From Oscillospiraceae bacterium (lineage in GTDB: Bacteria > Bacillota > Clostridia > Oscillospirales > Oscillospiraceae), in the NCBI GenBank assembly GCA_910575815.1, contig CAJTFN010000001.1, forward strand, positions 366,507 through 430,506: a DNA stretch of 64,000 nt, written 5' to 3'. Each line of letters starts with the position of its first letter. The first letter of the stretch is position 1. The notes beneath the pieces are model-generated. The model made no database searches. It was not told where the DNA came from and was given only the letters and a program-made list of their open reading frames with translations. The position numbers and the translations under genes were made by a program. Positions 25,242-33,518 of this stretch are shown here, one piece after another.

Positions 25242-25415
25242 TCACTGCTTGGCGGCGGTCTTGTAATCCCCGCCGGGGCGATAGAACGGACAGGCGGTGT
25301 TGGTTCCCTTCAAAAAGCGCTCCATCTCGTCTTCGTCCAGGTCCATAGTGCAGACAAAGGACTCCACCGTCTCGTCGTAGTCATAACAAACGCAGTCCTC
25401 GCAGATGTTGGACAT
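25242..25415 (-). CDS. Small cysteine-containing protein, DUF6472-like
   Basis: The 57-residue acidic protein starts MSNICEDCVCYDYDE and contains MDLDEDEMERFL and ACPFYRPGGDYK. This arrangement, a CxxC near the start, a DLDEDEM block and a late CPxY, is that of a small protein conserved in Clostridia (DUF6472, recalled from memory). The cysteines suggest metal binding. GAGGTG precedes the ATG. It lies between the DUF3343 gene and the Nudix gene in the same orientation. Function unknown. Confidence 0.75.
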   Translation of the reverse strand: MSNICEDCVCYDYDETVESFVCTMDLDEDEMERFLKGTNTACPFYRPGGDYKTAAKQ

Positions 25416-25428
25416 ACAGCATCACCTC

Positions 25429-25665
25429 TCAAAGGATCATAGCATAAATTCCCACCACATCCAAGTGTTTTTTCATCACCAGCTCTTCCAGGGCCTCCCG
25501 GCTTTCCGGCGGCGCGGCCCAGCAGAGTCCGCAGCCCGCGGTGATGCTCCGGGGCACGGGAATCAGCCGTCCCGGCAGCTCCGCCGCCTTGCAGGCGGCC
25601 TCCATGGCCATGGCGCCCGCCGTGGTATGGAAGGCCACCACGCATTTCTCCGCTCGAACTCTCAT
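25429..25665 (-). CDS. DUF3343 protein, putative sulfur/selenium carrier
   Basis: The 78-residue protein matches DUF3343: a short beta-alpha fold opening VVAFHTTAGAMAMEAACK and ending near the conserved CGLCWAAP motif. This family co-occurs with YedF and cysteine desulfurases in selenium or sulfur handling, and here it follows exactly those two genes. Its ATG overlaps the desulfurase stop by four bases (ATGA), so translation is coupled. The carrier role is inferred from context. Confidence 0.82.
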   Translation of the reverse strand: MRVRAEKCVVAFHTTAGAMAMEAACKAAELPGRLIPVPRSITAGCGLCWAAPPESREALEELVMKKHLDVVGIYAMIL

Positions 25666-26810
25666 GCCTCCGCCGCCTCCCGGGCCAGAATACGAACCGC
25701 CTCTGCCGCGGCGTCCGTCTCTGCCTCCGTGTTGAACCAGGACCAGGAGAACCGGACGGCGCCCTGGTTCTCTGTTCCCAAAGCGCGGTGGAGTCTGGGA
25801 GCGCAGTGGGCGCCGGGACGGGTGGCGATGTCAAACCGCTCCGCCAGCTCGTCGGAGACCTCGGCGGAGTCCAGGTCCCGGATATTCAGCGTCACAATGG
25901 AGGCCCGGAGGGGAGAGGAAAAATCCCCGTAGACCGTCACCCCCGGCAGATTCCAAACCGCCTCGTAAAACCGCCGGGCCAGAGCGTCCTCCCAGGCGCG
26001 GATAGTCTCCCGCCCGGTCTCCGCCAGAAAGTCCAGGGCGGCGCAAAGTCCCGCCAGACCGTGGCCGTTGAGGGTTCCGGCCTCCAGCCGGGCGGGGTAT
26101 TCCCAAGGCTGGGTTTCAGAGTAGCTCCGGACTCCGGTGCCCCCCACGGCGAAGGGCCGGATCTCCAGCCCCTCCCGGAGACAGAGACCGCCGGTGCCCT
26201 GGGGCCCCATGAGGCTTTTGTGGCCGGTAAAACAGACCGCGTCGATGTCCAGGGCCGTCATATCAACCGGCAGGACCCCCGCCGTCTGAGAGGCGTCCAG
26301 CAGGAAGAGCAGGCCATGTTCCTTCGCGAAGCGGCTCACCCATTCGATGTCCACGGCATCCCCCGTCAGATTGGAGGCGTGGGTACAGACCACGGCACGG
26401 GTTTCGGGCCGCAGAAGAGATTCGAACGCGCCGTAGTCCAGCCGCCCATGCCGGTCCGCTGGGACGAAATCCACAGCGCCTCCCATGTCCCGGAGACGGT
26501 AGAGAGGGCGGAGGACGGAGTTGTGCTCCCAATCTGTGGAGATCACATGGTCTCCCGGCCCAAGCAGGCCGGAGATGGCCATGTTCAGCGCCTGGGTGGA
26601 ATTCTGGGTAAAGCACACATGGTCCGCCCGGGGGCCGCCCAGCAGAGCCGCCAGTTTCTCCCGGGTTTCGTAAATGGTCCTTGCCGCCGACAGAGCTCCC
26701 TCGTGGCCGCCCCGGCCGCAGTTGCCGTAGGAGGACAAGGCCTCCAGCACGGCCTGGGCCACGGCGGGGGGCTTGGTCCGGGTGGTGGCGGCGTTGTCCA
26801 GATAGATCAT
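25662..26810 (-). CDS. Cysteine desulfurase / selenocysteine lyase-like PLP enzyme
   Basis: The 382-residue class V aminotransferase-fold enzyme carries the PLP-binding Lys198 (CFTGHKSLMGPQGTGG) and a catalytic Cys in RPGAHCAPRLHRALG near residue 335. It should mobilise sulfur from cysteine, or selenium from selenocysteine, as an enzyme-bound persulfide or perselenide. The GAHCAP context is the form commonly found next to yedF. It overlaps yedF and the DUF3343 gene by four bases on each side, so the three are one translational unit. Choice between sulfur and selenium is not possible from sequence. Confidence 0.9.
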   Translation of the reverse strand: MIYLDNAATTRTKPPAVAQAVLEALSSYGNCGRGGHEGALSAARTIYETREKLAALLGGPRADHVCFTQNSTQALNMAISGLLGPGDHVISTDWEHNSVLRPLYRLRDMGGAVDFVPADRHGRLDYGAFESLLRPETRAVVCTHASNLTGDAVDIEWVSRFAKEHGLLFLLDASQTAGVLPVDMTALDIDAVCFTGHKSLMGPQGTGGLCLREGLEIRPFAVGGTGVRSYSETQPWEYPARLEAGTLNGHGLAGLCAALDFLAETGRETIRAWEDALARRFYEAVWNLPGVTVYGDFSSPLRASIVTLNIRDLDSAEVSDELAERFDIATRPGAHCAPRLHRALGTENQGAVRFSWSWFNTEAETDAAAEAVRILAREAAEA

Positions 26811-27424
26811 GGCTTTATCACCTTGCCCGCTCCCGCCAGCTTCTCCACGATGGAATACATGTTCGTCACACTCCCCACCGCCAGTTCCTCCGTCAGCCCG
26901 TAATGATTCAAACAGGTGCCGCAGGTGAGGATCTCCACTCCTTGACCTTCCAGATTTTTCAGGTCCTCCAGGGACTCGGAGCCCCGGCAGGTAAGACGGG
27001 CCCCGCCGTTGTAAAAGAGCATGGTTTGCGGCGGCTCCGGCAGCTGGCCCAGGGCAAAGAGAAAGCCCTTCATCAAAACCCTCCCCAGTTCGTCGCTGCC
27101 CTGGCCCATGTGCGCGCTGTCCACCGCCACCACCAGAGTACCTCCGCCCTCCGGCCCGCAGACCAGGGGCGGTTCCTCCACCGGAGCCTCCCCAATGGGG
27201 TCCGTTACCTCCATGGAGACCACAAACAGCCCCTCGCCCCGCTTTTCGGACACGGCCGTCAGCTTATGCCCGGCGGCCATCCGGGTCAGGTTCTGAACGG
27301 CAATCTCATTGTCCACATGGATCTCCAGGGTTCCGGGGTCGGTCATGGCCCGCAGGGCCCGGGTGGCCTTTACCACCGGAATGGGGCACTGCTCTCCCAA
27401 AGCGTTTACGATGATGTTTCCCAT
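26807..27424 (-). CDS. yedF: YedF-type sulfurtransferase/selenium metabolism protein
   Basis: The 205-residue protein has an N-terminal TusA-like domain with the reactive Cys13 in GEQCPIPVVKA and a C-terminal DsrE-like domain (FLFALGQLPE, LTCGTCLNHYG). YedF proteins occur with SelD in genomes using selenium and are thought to carry sulfur or selenium. No selD lies in this window. The ATG at 27424 follows GGAGG. It is the first gene of the three-gene unit and is divergent from lysA. Confidence 0.92.
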   Translation of the reverse strand: MGNIIVNALGEQCPIPVVKATRALRAMTDPGTLEIHVDNEIAVQNLTRMAAGHKLTAVSEKRGEGLFVVSMEVTDPIGEAPVEEPPLVCGPEGGGTLVVAVDSAHMGQGSDELGRVLMKGFLFALGQLPEPPQTMLFYNGGARLTCRGSESLEDLKNLEGQGVEILTCGTCLNHYGLTEELAVGSVTNMYSIVEKLAGAGKVIKP

Positions 27425-27542
27425 AGTCAAAACCTCCGTTCCGCCCAGAGGGCGGGTGCTTGCACTCCATTGTACCTCCGGAGTGCCCGGAATACAAGGG
27501 CTATTTTTTAAAAAGAATATCGGTGTATTTTCAGAAAATTCC

Positions 27543-27572
27543 TTGACAGAGGCGGAAGACGGCGGATACAAT
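27543..27572 (+). promoter_or_regulatory. Promoter of lysA
   Basis: A consensus TTGACA (27543-27548) and TACAAT (27567-27572) are separated by 18 bases. The resulting leader of about 30 bases leaves no room for a riboswitch, unlike dapA. Confidence 0.8.
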
Positions 27573-27610
27573 AGAAAAATCAGATTTTGAAAGATATGAG
27601 GCCGTTTGCT

Positions 27611-28870
27611 ATGAAAACACCCTTTGTCACCAAGGACCGGCTGGAGGCCATTGCCGCCCGGTACCCCACTCCCTTCCATCTCTACGACGAACGGGGCATC
27701 CGGGAGAACGCCCGGCGTTTGAAAGCCGCCTTTGCCTGGAACCCCGGCTTCCGGGAGTATTTCGCCGTGAAGGCCACCCCCACTCCCGCCATTTTGAGGA
27801 TTCTCCACGAGGAGGGCTGCGGCTGCGACTGTTCCTCCATGGCGGAGCTTCTGATGGCGGAACGGTGCGGCATTACGGGAGAGGAGGGGATCATGTTCTC
27901 CTCCAACAACACCACGGAGGAGGAGTTTCAGACGGCCTGCCGTCTGGGCGGAATCGTCAATCTGGACGACATCACGCTTCTGGACACCTTCACCCAGGCG
28001 GTGGGGAAGCTGCCGGAGAAGGTCTGCTGCCGTTACAACCCCGGCGGCGTTTTCACCCTGGGGGAGAGCCGGGACGGCGCCCAGGTGATGGACACGCCCG
28101 GCGACGCCAAGTATGGCATGACCCGTCCCCAGCTGGCGGAGGCCTTCCGGCGGCTGAAGGAGCTGGGTGTCAAATCCTTTGGTATTCATGCGTTCCTGGC
28201 GTCCAATACCCTGTCCAACGACTACTACCCCGCCCTGGCCCGCATCCTCTTCCAGCTGGCGGCGGAGCTCCGGGAGGAGACAGGCTGCCATGTGGCGTTT
28301 ATCAACCTCTCCGGCGGCATAGGGGTGCCGTACCGGCCCGAGGAGCCGGAAAACGACATCGCCGTCATCGGTGAGGGGGTCCGGAGGGCCTATGAGGAGA
28401 TTCTGGTTCCCGCCGGCATGGGGGACGTGGCGCTGTACACGGAACTGGGCCGCTTCATGCTGGCTCCCTACGGCCATCTGGTCACCCGGGCGATTCACGA
28501 AAAGCATATCTACAAGGACTACGTGGGCGTGGACGCCTGTGCCTGCAACCTCATGCGCCCCGCCATGTACGGCGCGTACCACCACATTACCGTGATGGGG
28601 AAGGAGGACGCCCCCTGCGATCACAAGTACGATGTGGCGGGGAGCCTCTGCGAGAATAACGACAAATTCGCCGTGGACCGGATGCTGCCCCAGGTGGAGC
28701 GGGGAGATCTGCTGGTCATCCACGACACCGGGGCCCACGGCTTCTCCATGGGCTACAACTATAACGGCAAGCTCCGCTCGGCGGAGCTGCTCCTCCGGGA
28801 GGACGGGTCCGTGGAGCTGATTCGCCGGGCGGAGACGCTGGAGGACTATTTCGCAACGCTGGTCTGGTAG
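27611..28870 (+). CDS. lysA: Diaminopimelate decarboxylase
   Basis: This PLP enzyme decarboxylates meso-diaminopimelate to L-lysine. The 419-residue protein is a fold III decarboxylase: the PLP Lys sits in YFAVKATPTP, with GGGxG-like LSGGIG, ELGRFM and CENNDKFAVDR. It has GIHAFLASN where most LysA proteins have GLHxHIGS, a variant seen in some Clostridia. The ATG at 27611 has GAGG nine bases upstream; ATG 27596 and TTG 27587 are in frame but less likely. It is separated from the dap operon and lacks its riboswitch. Confidence 0.93.
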   Translation: MKTPFVTKDRLEAIAARYPTPFHLYDERGIRENARRLKAAFAWNPGFREYFAVKATPTPAILRILHEEGCGCDCSSMAELLMAERCGITGEEGIMFSSNNTTEEEFQTACRLGGIVNLDDITLLDTFTQAVGKLPEKVCCRYNPGGVFTLGESRDGAQVMDTPGDAKYGMTRPQLAEAFRRLKELGVKSFGIHAFLASNTLSNDYYPALARILFQLAAELREETGCHVAFINLSGGIGVPYRPEEPENDIAVIGEGVRRAYEEILVPAGMGDVALYTELGRFMLAPYGHLVTRAIHEKHIYKDYVGVDACACNLMRPAMYGAYHHITVMGKEDAPCDHKYDVAGSLCENNDKFAVDRMLPQVERGDLLVIHDTGAHGFSMGYNYNGKLRSAELLLREDGSVELIRRAETLEDYFATLVW

Positions 28871-28973
28871 TTCCTTTCCTTGAAAGGAAGCAAAGGAACT
28901 TTCGCGGGCTCTGGTTGTCCGGCAATCCACCGGGCCGGAGCAACGGCGACGGGGTCTGGACTAAAAAGAAGAG

Positions 28974-29007
28974 AGCCGCCTGGGACGTACAATCCCAGGC
29001 GGCTTTT
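28974..29007 (+). terminator. Terminator downstream of lysA
   Basis: GCCGCCTGGGA pairs with TCCCAGGCGGC around a seven-base loop, followed by TTTT. It lies about 100 bases after the lysA stop. Confidence 0.85.
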
Positions 29008-29111
29008 CGCGAAAAGGAGTGCTGTCGTCGCGCCCTCCGGCTTGGAGGAGCTCCGGACAGCCGGAGCATGCGAAAGCTCTTTGTGGAACCTTTTCCTCTC
29101 GAGAAAAAGGT

Positions 29112-29807
29112 TCAGATCGTTCGGAGGGCGTCTACCAGGGCGGTTTTTCCCTCCGTCTTTTCGTCTTTCATCTTGATGACCCGGGCGGGGCTTCCCGCTA
29201 CCACGGCGTTGTCCGGCACGTCTTCAATGACGATGGCCCCGGCGGCCACCACGGCGTTTTTGCCGATGTGGACGCCCTCAATGACCACGGCGTTGGCGCC
29301 CACCAGTACCCCGTCCTCCACAATCACCGGCGTAGCCGAGGCGGGCTCCACCACACCGGCCAGCACAGCTCCCGCGCCGATGTGGCAGCGGGCGCCCACG
29401 GTGGCCCGGCCGCCCAGCACGGCGCCCATGTCAATCATGGTGCCCGGGCCCACCACCGCGCCGATGTTGAGGACGGCCCCCATCATGATCACGGCGCCGC
29501 CGCCGATGGCCACCTTCTCCCGGATAATCGCGCCGGGCTCAATGCGAGCCTGAACGCCCTTGAGGTCCAGCAAAGGCACGCCGGAGTTCCGGCGGTCGTT
29601 CTCGATGACCAGATCGGTGATGCGGTCCTGGTTCGCCTCCAGAATGGGACCCAGCTCCGCCCAGTCGCCAAAGACGGTGAAGCTGTTTCCGGAGCCGAAG
29701 ACCTTGGCGGAGCCGAAGTCCACGGGGCCGGTGGTATTGACATAGAGCTTCACCGGCGTTTTCTTCTCGGAGTTCGCGATATAGTCGATAATTTCCTGCG
29801 CGTTCAT
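29112..29807 (-). CDS. dapH: Tetrahydrodipicolinate N-acetyltransferase
   Basis: This acetyl-CoA-dependent enzyme N-acetylates tetrahydrodipicolinate, starting the acetylated branch of diaminopimelate synthesis. The 231-residue protein has the family N-terminal domain ([20 protein letters not shown]) and a left-handed parallel beta-helix with hexapeptide repeats from about residue 90 to 215 ([20 protein letters not shown]). The ATG at 29807 lacks a strong binding site but matches the family start. It follows dapA and dapB on one transcript. No succinylase-type features are seen. Confidence 0.92.
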   Translation of the reverse strand: MNAQEIIDYIANSEKKTPVKLYVNTTGPVDFGSAKVFGSGNSFTVFGDWAELGPILEANQDRITDLVIENDRRNSGVPLLDLKGVQARIEPGAIIREKVAIGGGAVIMMGAVLNIGAVVGPGTMIDMGAVLGGRATVGARCHIGAGAVLAGVVEPASATPVIVEDGVLVGANAVVIEGVHIGKNAVVAAGAIVIEDVPDNAVVAGSPARVIKMKDEKTEGKTALVDALRTI

Positions 29808-29903
29808 AAAAAACCAACTTTCTTTGAATATAGAAATGATGCGAGAGATGGGCGGTGCTTCCAGGGGGAAAGCCATCTAAACCGAAGATGTTCGATTGGA
29901 AGG

Positions 29904-30623
29904 TCAGCTCCCAAACAGGATTTTCTGTAGGTCGTACACGCCGTTGGGCTTTCCCGGCAGCAGCCGGGCCATGTGCAGCGCGCCGTTCACGAAAATTTGG
30001 CGGCTGGCCGCCCGGTGGGTGAATTCCAGCTCCTCGTCGGGGCCGAAGAAGTGAATCGTGTGAGTGCCCGCCACGGTGCCGCCCCGGAGGGCGTGGACGC
30101 CGATTTCGTCTTTCCGCCGCCGTCCTGTGACCCCCTCCCGGCCATAGACCGGCGTCAGGGCGTGGGCGGGATCCAGGGCCTTCAGCAGCAGCTTGGCGGT
30201 GCCGCTGGGGGCGTCGGCCTTCTGGTTGTGATGGGTCTCCGTCAGTTCGATGTCAAAGTCCGGCTTCAGCACCCCGGAGACTGCCGCCAGAGCCCGGTAG
30301 AGCACGGCGATGCCCAGGGAGAAGTTGGCGCTCCAGAGTACCGGGGCCCAGGCCCCCAGGGCTTCCAGCTGGCTCAGCTGCGCCGGGGTGAAGCCGGTGG
30401 TGCCGGAGAGCAGGGGGGTGCCTGTGCGGCGGACGTAGGACGCAATTTCCGGCAGGGCCTCGGGCCGGGAGAAGTCTATGACCACATCGGCCACCCGGCC
30501 CAGCTGGCCCAGCCGGTCCAGGTCCTCCCGCCCGAAGGCGGCCTCGATCTGGTCTCCGGCGGCCTGGGCGGTCTCCTGAATCAGGCGGCCCATCTTGCCC
30601 CGGCCGGTCAGAATGTACCTCAC
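29904..30623 (-). CDS. dapB: 4-hydroxy-tetrahydrodipicolinate reductase
   Basis: The 239-residue NAD(P)H-dependent enzyme reduces the DapA product. It shows the N-terminal dinucleotide loop GRGKMGRLIQ, VVIDFSRPEA, SGTTGF and the substrate motifs ELTETHHNQKADAPSGTA. It starts with a GTG at 30623 whose last two bases overlap the dapA stop (GTGA), indicating translational coupling. A longer reading of the same frame across dapA is not real. Confidence 0.95.
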   Translation of the reverse strand: MRYILTGRGKMGRLIQETAQAAGDQIEAAFGREDLDRLGQLGRVADVVIDFSRPEALPEIASYVRRTGTPLLSGTTGFTPAQLSQLEALGAWAPVLWSANFSLGIAVLYRALAAVSGVLKPDFDIELTETHHNQKADAPSGTAKLLLKALDPAHALTPVYGREGVTGRRRKDEIGVHALRGGTVAGTHTIHFFGPDEELEFTHRAASRQIFVNGALHMARLLPGKPNGVYDLQKILFGS

Positions 30624-31507
30624 AGCAGCCCCGCCTCCTCCAGCGTGGCCCGAAGGATGGCCTGGTTCGCCTCGCTCATCTCGCACAGAGGCAGGCGCAT
30701 GGGGCCCACGTTCAGGCCCATCATGTTCATGGCGGACTTGACGGGAATGGGGTTCACCTCCAGGAAGAGGTCGTTCATCAGTTTCAGGTAGCGGATGTGA
30801 TTTTCCAGAGCCCGGGCCTGATTCCCCCCGGCATAGTCCGCCACGATCTGGTGGCACATGCCGGGCATCACGTTGGCGAAAACGGAGATGACGCCGCTGC
30901 CGCCAATGCTCATCAGGGGGAGGGTGATGTCGTCGTTGCCGGAGTACAGCGCGAAGCTTGGCCCCACGCAGTGGGCGATCTTCATGGCGTAGCTCATGTC
31001 GCCGCTGGCCTCCTTGATGCCGCAGATCCGGGGGTGCTTGCTGAGGATTTCCACGGCGGAGACGGGAATGGAGCAGCCGGTGCGGCCAGGGACATTGTAG
31101 AGAAGGCAGGGAATGTTCACCCGGTCCGCCGTCTCGGCGAAGTGGCGGACCATGCCCTCGGCGTTGGCCTTGTTGTAGTAGGGCGCGATGAGCAGCAGGG
31201 CGTCGGCTCCCATGTCCTGATATTCGATGCTTTTTTCCACCTGCGTGGCGGTGCAGTTGGAGCCGCTGCCCACGATGACAGGCACGCGGCCGTTGACTAC
31301 CTTGATGGTGTGGGCCACCACGGAGGCGTCTTCCTCGTGGCTCATGGTGGGATATTCGCCGGTGGTGCCCAGGGTGAGGATGCCGTCGGTGCCGGCGGCG
31401 ATTTGGCGCTCCAGCAGCTCGGTGAGCACGTCGAAATTGACGCTGCCGTCCGGATGGAAGGGGGTGATCATGGCGACGATGGAGCCGGTGGGATTGTTGA
31501 ATTTCAT
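30620..31507 (-). CDS. dapA: 4-hydroxy-tetrahydrodipicolinate synthase
   Basis: This class I aldolase condenses pyruvate with aspartate semialdehyde. The 295-residue protein has the TIM-barrel motifs LGTTGEYPTMSHEE, YYNKANAEGMVRHF, YNVPGRTG with the catalytic Tyr, and GIKEASGDMS with the Schiff-base Lys. GGAGG eight bases before the ATG sets the start. It heads the dapA-dapB-dapH operon and lies behind a lysine riboswitch and terminator, so lysine should shut off transcription. Confidence 0.96.
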   Translation of the reverse strand: MKFNNPTGSIVAMITPFHPDGSVNFDVLTELLERQIAAGTDGILTLGTTGEYPTMSHEEDASVVAHTIKVVNGRVPVIVGSGSNCTATQVEKSIEYQDMGADALLLIAPYYNKANAEGMVRHFAETADRVNIPCLLYNVPGRTGCSIPVSAVEILSKHPRICGIKEASGDMSYAMKIAHCVGPSFALYSGNDDITLPLMSIGGSGVISVFANVMPGMCHQIVADYAGGNQARALENHIRYLKLMNDLFLEVNPIPVKSAMNMMGLNVGPMRLPLCEMSEANQAILRATLEEAGLL

Positions 31508-31640
31508 TTGAATGTCCTCCAGAGTTCTTGAAATGGGGAGTTTTGAGGAATAACGACATTGGGAATTTGAAAAACTGGACTGTGCGGCTGAGCGGGGAGA
31601 GGGGAATCTGCGGAACCGGGAGGGCTCCACCCGGATTCGA

Positions 31641-31673
31641 CAAAAAAAGCCGGTAGAGACTGCGCTCCTACCG
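31641..31673 (-). terminator. L-box-controlled terminator upstream of dapA
   Basis: On the minus strand CGGTAGGAG and CTCTACCG pair around a short loop and are followed by GCTTTTTTTG. It lies between the lysine aptamer and dapA, consistent with attenuation. Confidence 0.88.
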
Positions 31674-31710
31674 ACAGGTTGCACGCCGGGGACGGCGTGA
31701 CGGTTCTGTA

Positions 31711-31877
31711 AGCGGATAGCGCCCCCGCGGCGCCGGGCCGCGGACAGTTCCGGAGGTGTTTCCCCCGGACCCACCTCCCGTCCATGCCTGTGCGGGGGGT
31801 TCGGCGGAGCTGCCTCCGTCGCGTTCTCAGCCTGCCGGCTCCCGCGACTTCTTCGTCTCCGCGCCTCTATCTCTATT
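31711..31877 (-). promoter_or_regulatory. Lysine riboswitch (L box)
   Basis: Read on the minus strand, the 5' strand AGATAGAGGCGC pairs with GCGCTATC at the 3' end to close a multi-helix domain. Conserved pieces include GGCTGAGAA, GCTCCGCCGAA, ACAGGCATGGA and GGGGGCGCTATC. Length, closing helix and position ahead of a terminator and dapA all fit the L box. GC-rich peripheral helices make it diverge from the Bacillus lysC example. Confidence 0.85.
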
Positions 31878-32031
31878 TTTGTGGTGGCCAGCAAACCGGA
31901 ACCTCGCCGCGGCGGTGGCTTTCAACGCCTCGGGATGGGTTTGCGGAACGTCCCGGCCCTCCGCGCGTCAAAAACCCTCCGGTTCGGTTTGGAAACGGGG
32001 CGGTTTGCCGCATTCTGACCTTACGAAGCTT

Positions 32032-32060
32032 ATCATAGCATCTTCAAATCCCAGTTGCAA
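32032..32060 (-). promoter_or_regulatory. Promoter of the L-box-dapABH operon
   Basis: On the minus strand TTGCAA (32055-32060) and TATGAT (32032-32037) are separated by 17 bases. The leader before the riboswitch would be about 150 bases. Confidence 0.6.
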
Positions 32061-32177
32061 GGGGGAGGACGGAAAAAATTCTTGTGGAAAGCGACGAAAA
32101 CGCCGCCGCCTCTTGCCTGCCGCCGCCGGAGCATGGTATATTGTCAGGTGTTGAACAGAAAAAGGAGGCCATACGCC

Positions 32178-33281
32178 ATGCTGCCCGTTGTTGAATACCG
32201 ACGCGCCCTGCACCGCATCCCCGAGTTAGATGACCGTCTGCCGGAGACCTGCGCCTATGTACGTTCCGCCCTGGCCAGTTTTGAGCTGGAGGCGTTTTCC
32301 CCCATTCCATCCAGCGTCTGCGCCTTTTTAGACGCCGGGAAGCCCGAGACCGTGGCCTTCCGGGCGGACATGGACGCCTTGCCTTTGGAGGAGGCCACGG
32401 GCCTTGCCTATGCCTCGGAGAACTCCGGGGCCATGCACGCCTGTGGACACGACGGAAACACCGCCATGGCCCTGGCCCTGGCGGAGTACGCCTCCGCCCA
32501 CCGGAAGGAGCTGCCCCGGAACGTCCTCTTTCTCTTCCAGCCCTCCGAGGAGACCACCGGCGGCGCGGAGCGGCTTTGCGGAACCGGGATTCTGGAACAG
32601 CATCGGGTCGCGCGGGTCTTTGCCATGCACCTCTGGCCAAAGCTGGGACAGGGGGAGGTTTACTGCCGCCCGGGCCCCATCATGGCCCGGTCCAACGAGG
32701 TGACCGTCACCCTCACCGGCAAGAGCGCCCACATCGGCAAGGCCCGGGAGGGCATCGATGCTCTGGCCGCCGGGGCGGAGTACCTCCGCCGGGCCTATGC
32801 CATGGTGAAGGCCCTCCCAAAGGAGGAGCCGGTGGTGCTGCACTTTGGAAAGATGGTCTCCGGCCGGGTGCGAAACGCCGTCAGCGGCAAGACGGTGCTG
32901 GAGGGGAGCCTCCGGACCTTCCGGGATGAGACACAGGCCCTCTGCCGCCGGGGGTTGGAGACGATTGGCCGGGAGATCGGTTTGGAGACCGGCTGCGGCG
33001 TGGAGGTCTATCTGAACGAGGGCTACCCCGCCACCTGGAACCATGAGGCGCTCTACGAGACCGTCCGGGCCGGCCTGGGGGCCGGCGGGCCCCTGCCGCT
33101 GGAGGCTCCTACGCTGACGACGGAGGATTTCTCATTCTACCAGCGGCGGGCCCCGGGACTGTTTTTCCTGCTGGGCGTGGGAGACACGCCGGAGCTGCAC
33201 TCGCCGGAGTTCTGCTTTGACGATGAGACGGTGCTGCCCCGAGGGGTGGAGTTTCTGAAACGGTTGTTGTTGCTGGAGTGA
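32178..33281 (+). CDS. M20-family amidohydrolase, candidate N-acetyl-diaminopimelate deacetylase
   Basis: The 367-residue metal-dependent hydrolase has the M20D layout: HRIPELD at the start, FRADMDALPL, the metal ligands in HACGHDGNTAM, PSEETTGGAERL and MHLWP, and a dimerisation domain (SAHIGKAREGIDAL). It is divergent from the dapA-dapB-dapH operon. Because that pathway uses acetylated intermediates and needs a deacetylase, this gene is a good candidate; other M20D substrates such as N-acyl amino acids remain possible. AAGGAGG nine bases before ATG 32178 fixes the start; TTGCCT and TATATT upstream form a likely promoter. Confidence 0.85.
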   Translation: MLPVVEYRRALHRIPELDDRLPETCAYVRSALASFELEAFSPIPSSVCAFLDAGKPETVAFRADMDALPLEEATGLAYASENSGAMHACGHDGNTAMALALAEYASAHRKELPRNVLFLFQPSEETTGGAERLCGTGILEQHRVARVFAMHLWPKLGQGEVYCRPGPIMARSNEVTVTLTGKSAHIGKAREGIDALAAGAEYLRRAYAMVKALPKEEPVVLHFGKMVSGRVRNAVSGKTVLEGSLRTFRDETQALCRRGLETIGREIGLETGCGVEVYLNEGYPATWNHEALYETVRAGLGAGGPLPLEAPTLTTEDFSFYQRRAPGLFFLLGVGDTPELHSPEFCFDDETVLPRGVEFLKRLLLLE

Positions 33282-33381
33282 GAAAAGGCTGGCTTTCAGG
33301 ATTGGCCGATGGGGGGACGGACCGGCCCTCCCCGCCCAGGCGTTTTCCCGCCGGAAACATGCCGAACAGAAGGGATACCCC

Positions 33382-33518
33382 TTGAAAAAGGGAAAAAATG
33401 GAGTATAATACGGAACAGAAGTCCGGCGGAGCCGGACGATTGGATGAGCGTTGGCGGCTTTGCCGCTTGCGGACGTCCCAATCCCCTTTGGGTGAATGTG
33501 AATGGAGTGCAGTTTGTA
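33382..33518 (+). promoter_or_regulatory. Promoter and hairpin-rich leader of ktrB
   Basis: TTGAAA (33382-33387) and TATAAT (33404-33409) are 16 bases apart. The 100-base leader contains GTCCGGC/GCCGGAC and a second hairpin (GGCGGC/GCCGC) enclosed by GATTGG/CCAATC. Potassium transporter leaders often carry a c-di-AMP riboswitch, but its conserved blocks are not seen here. Confidence 0.55.

Noticed and set aside
26807..28930. Very long minus-strand open frame opposite lysA
   Set aside because: It continues in frame upstream of yedF but lies exactly antisense to a well-conserved decarboxylase; high GC makes long antisense frames common here. The yedF start is fixed by its ribosome binding site at 27424.
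29904..31643. Single 579-residue protein spanning dapB and dapA
   Set aside because: Only the last 239 residues match DapB; the rest is the dapA region read in the wrong frame. DapB starts with GTG at 30623.
33410..33518. c-di-AMP (ydaO/yuaA) riboswitch before ktrB
   Set aside because: The leader is too short and lacks the conserved core blocks.
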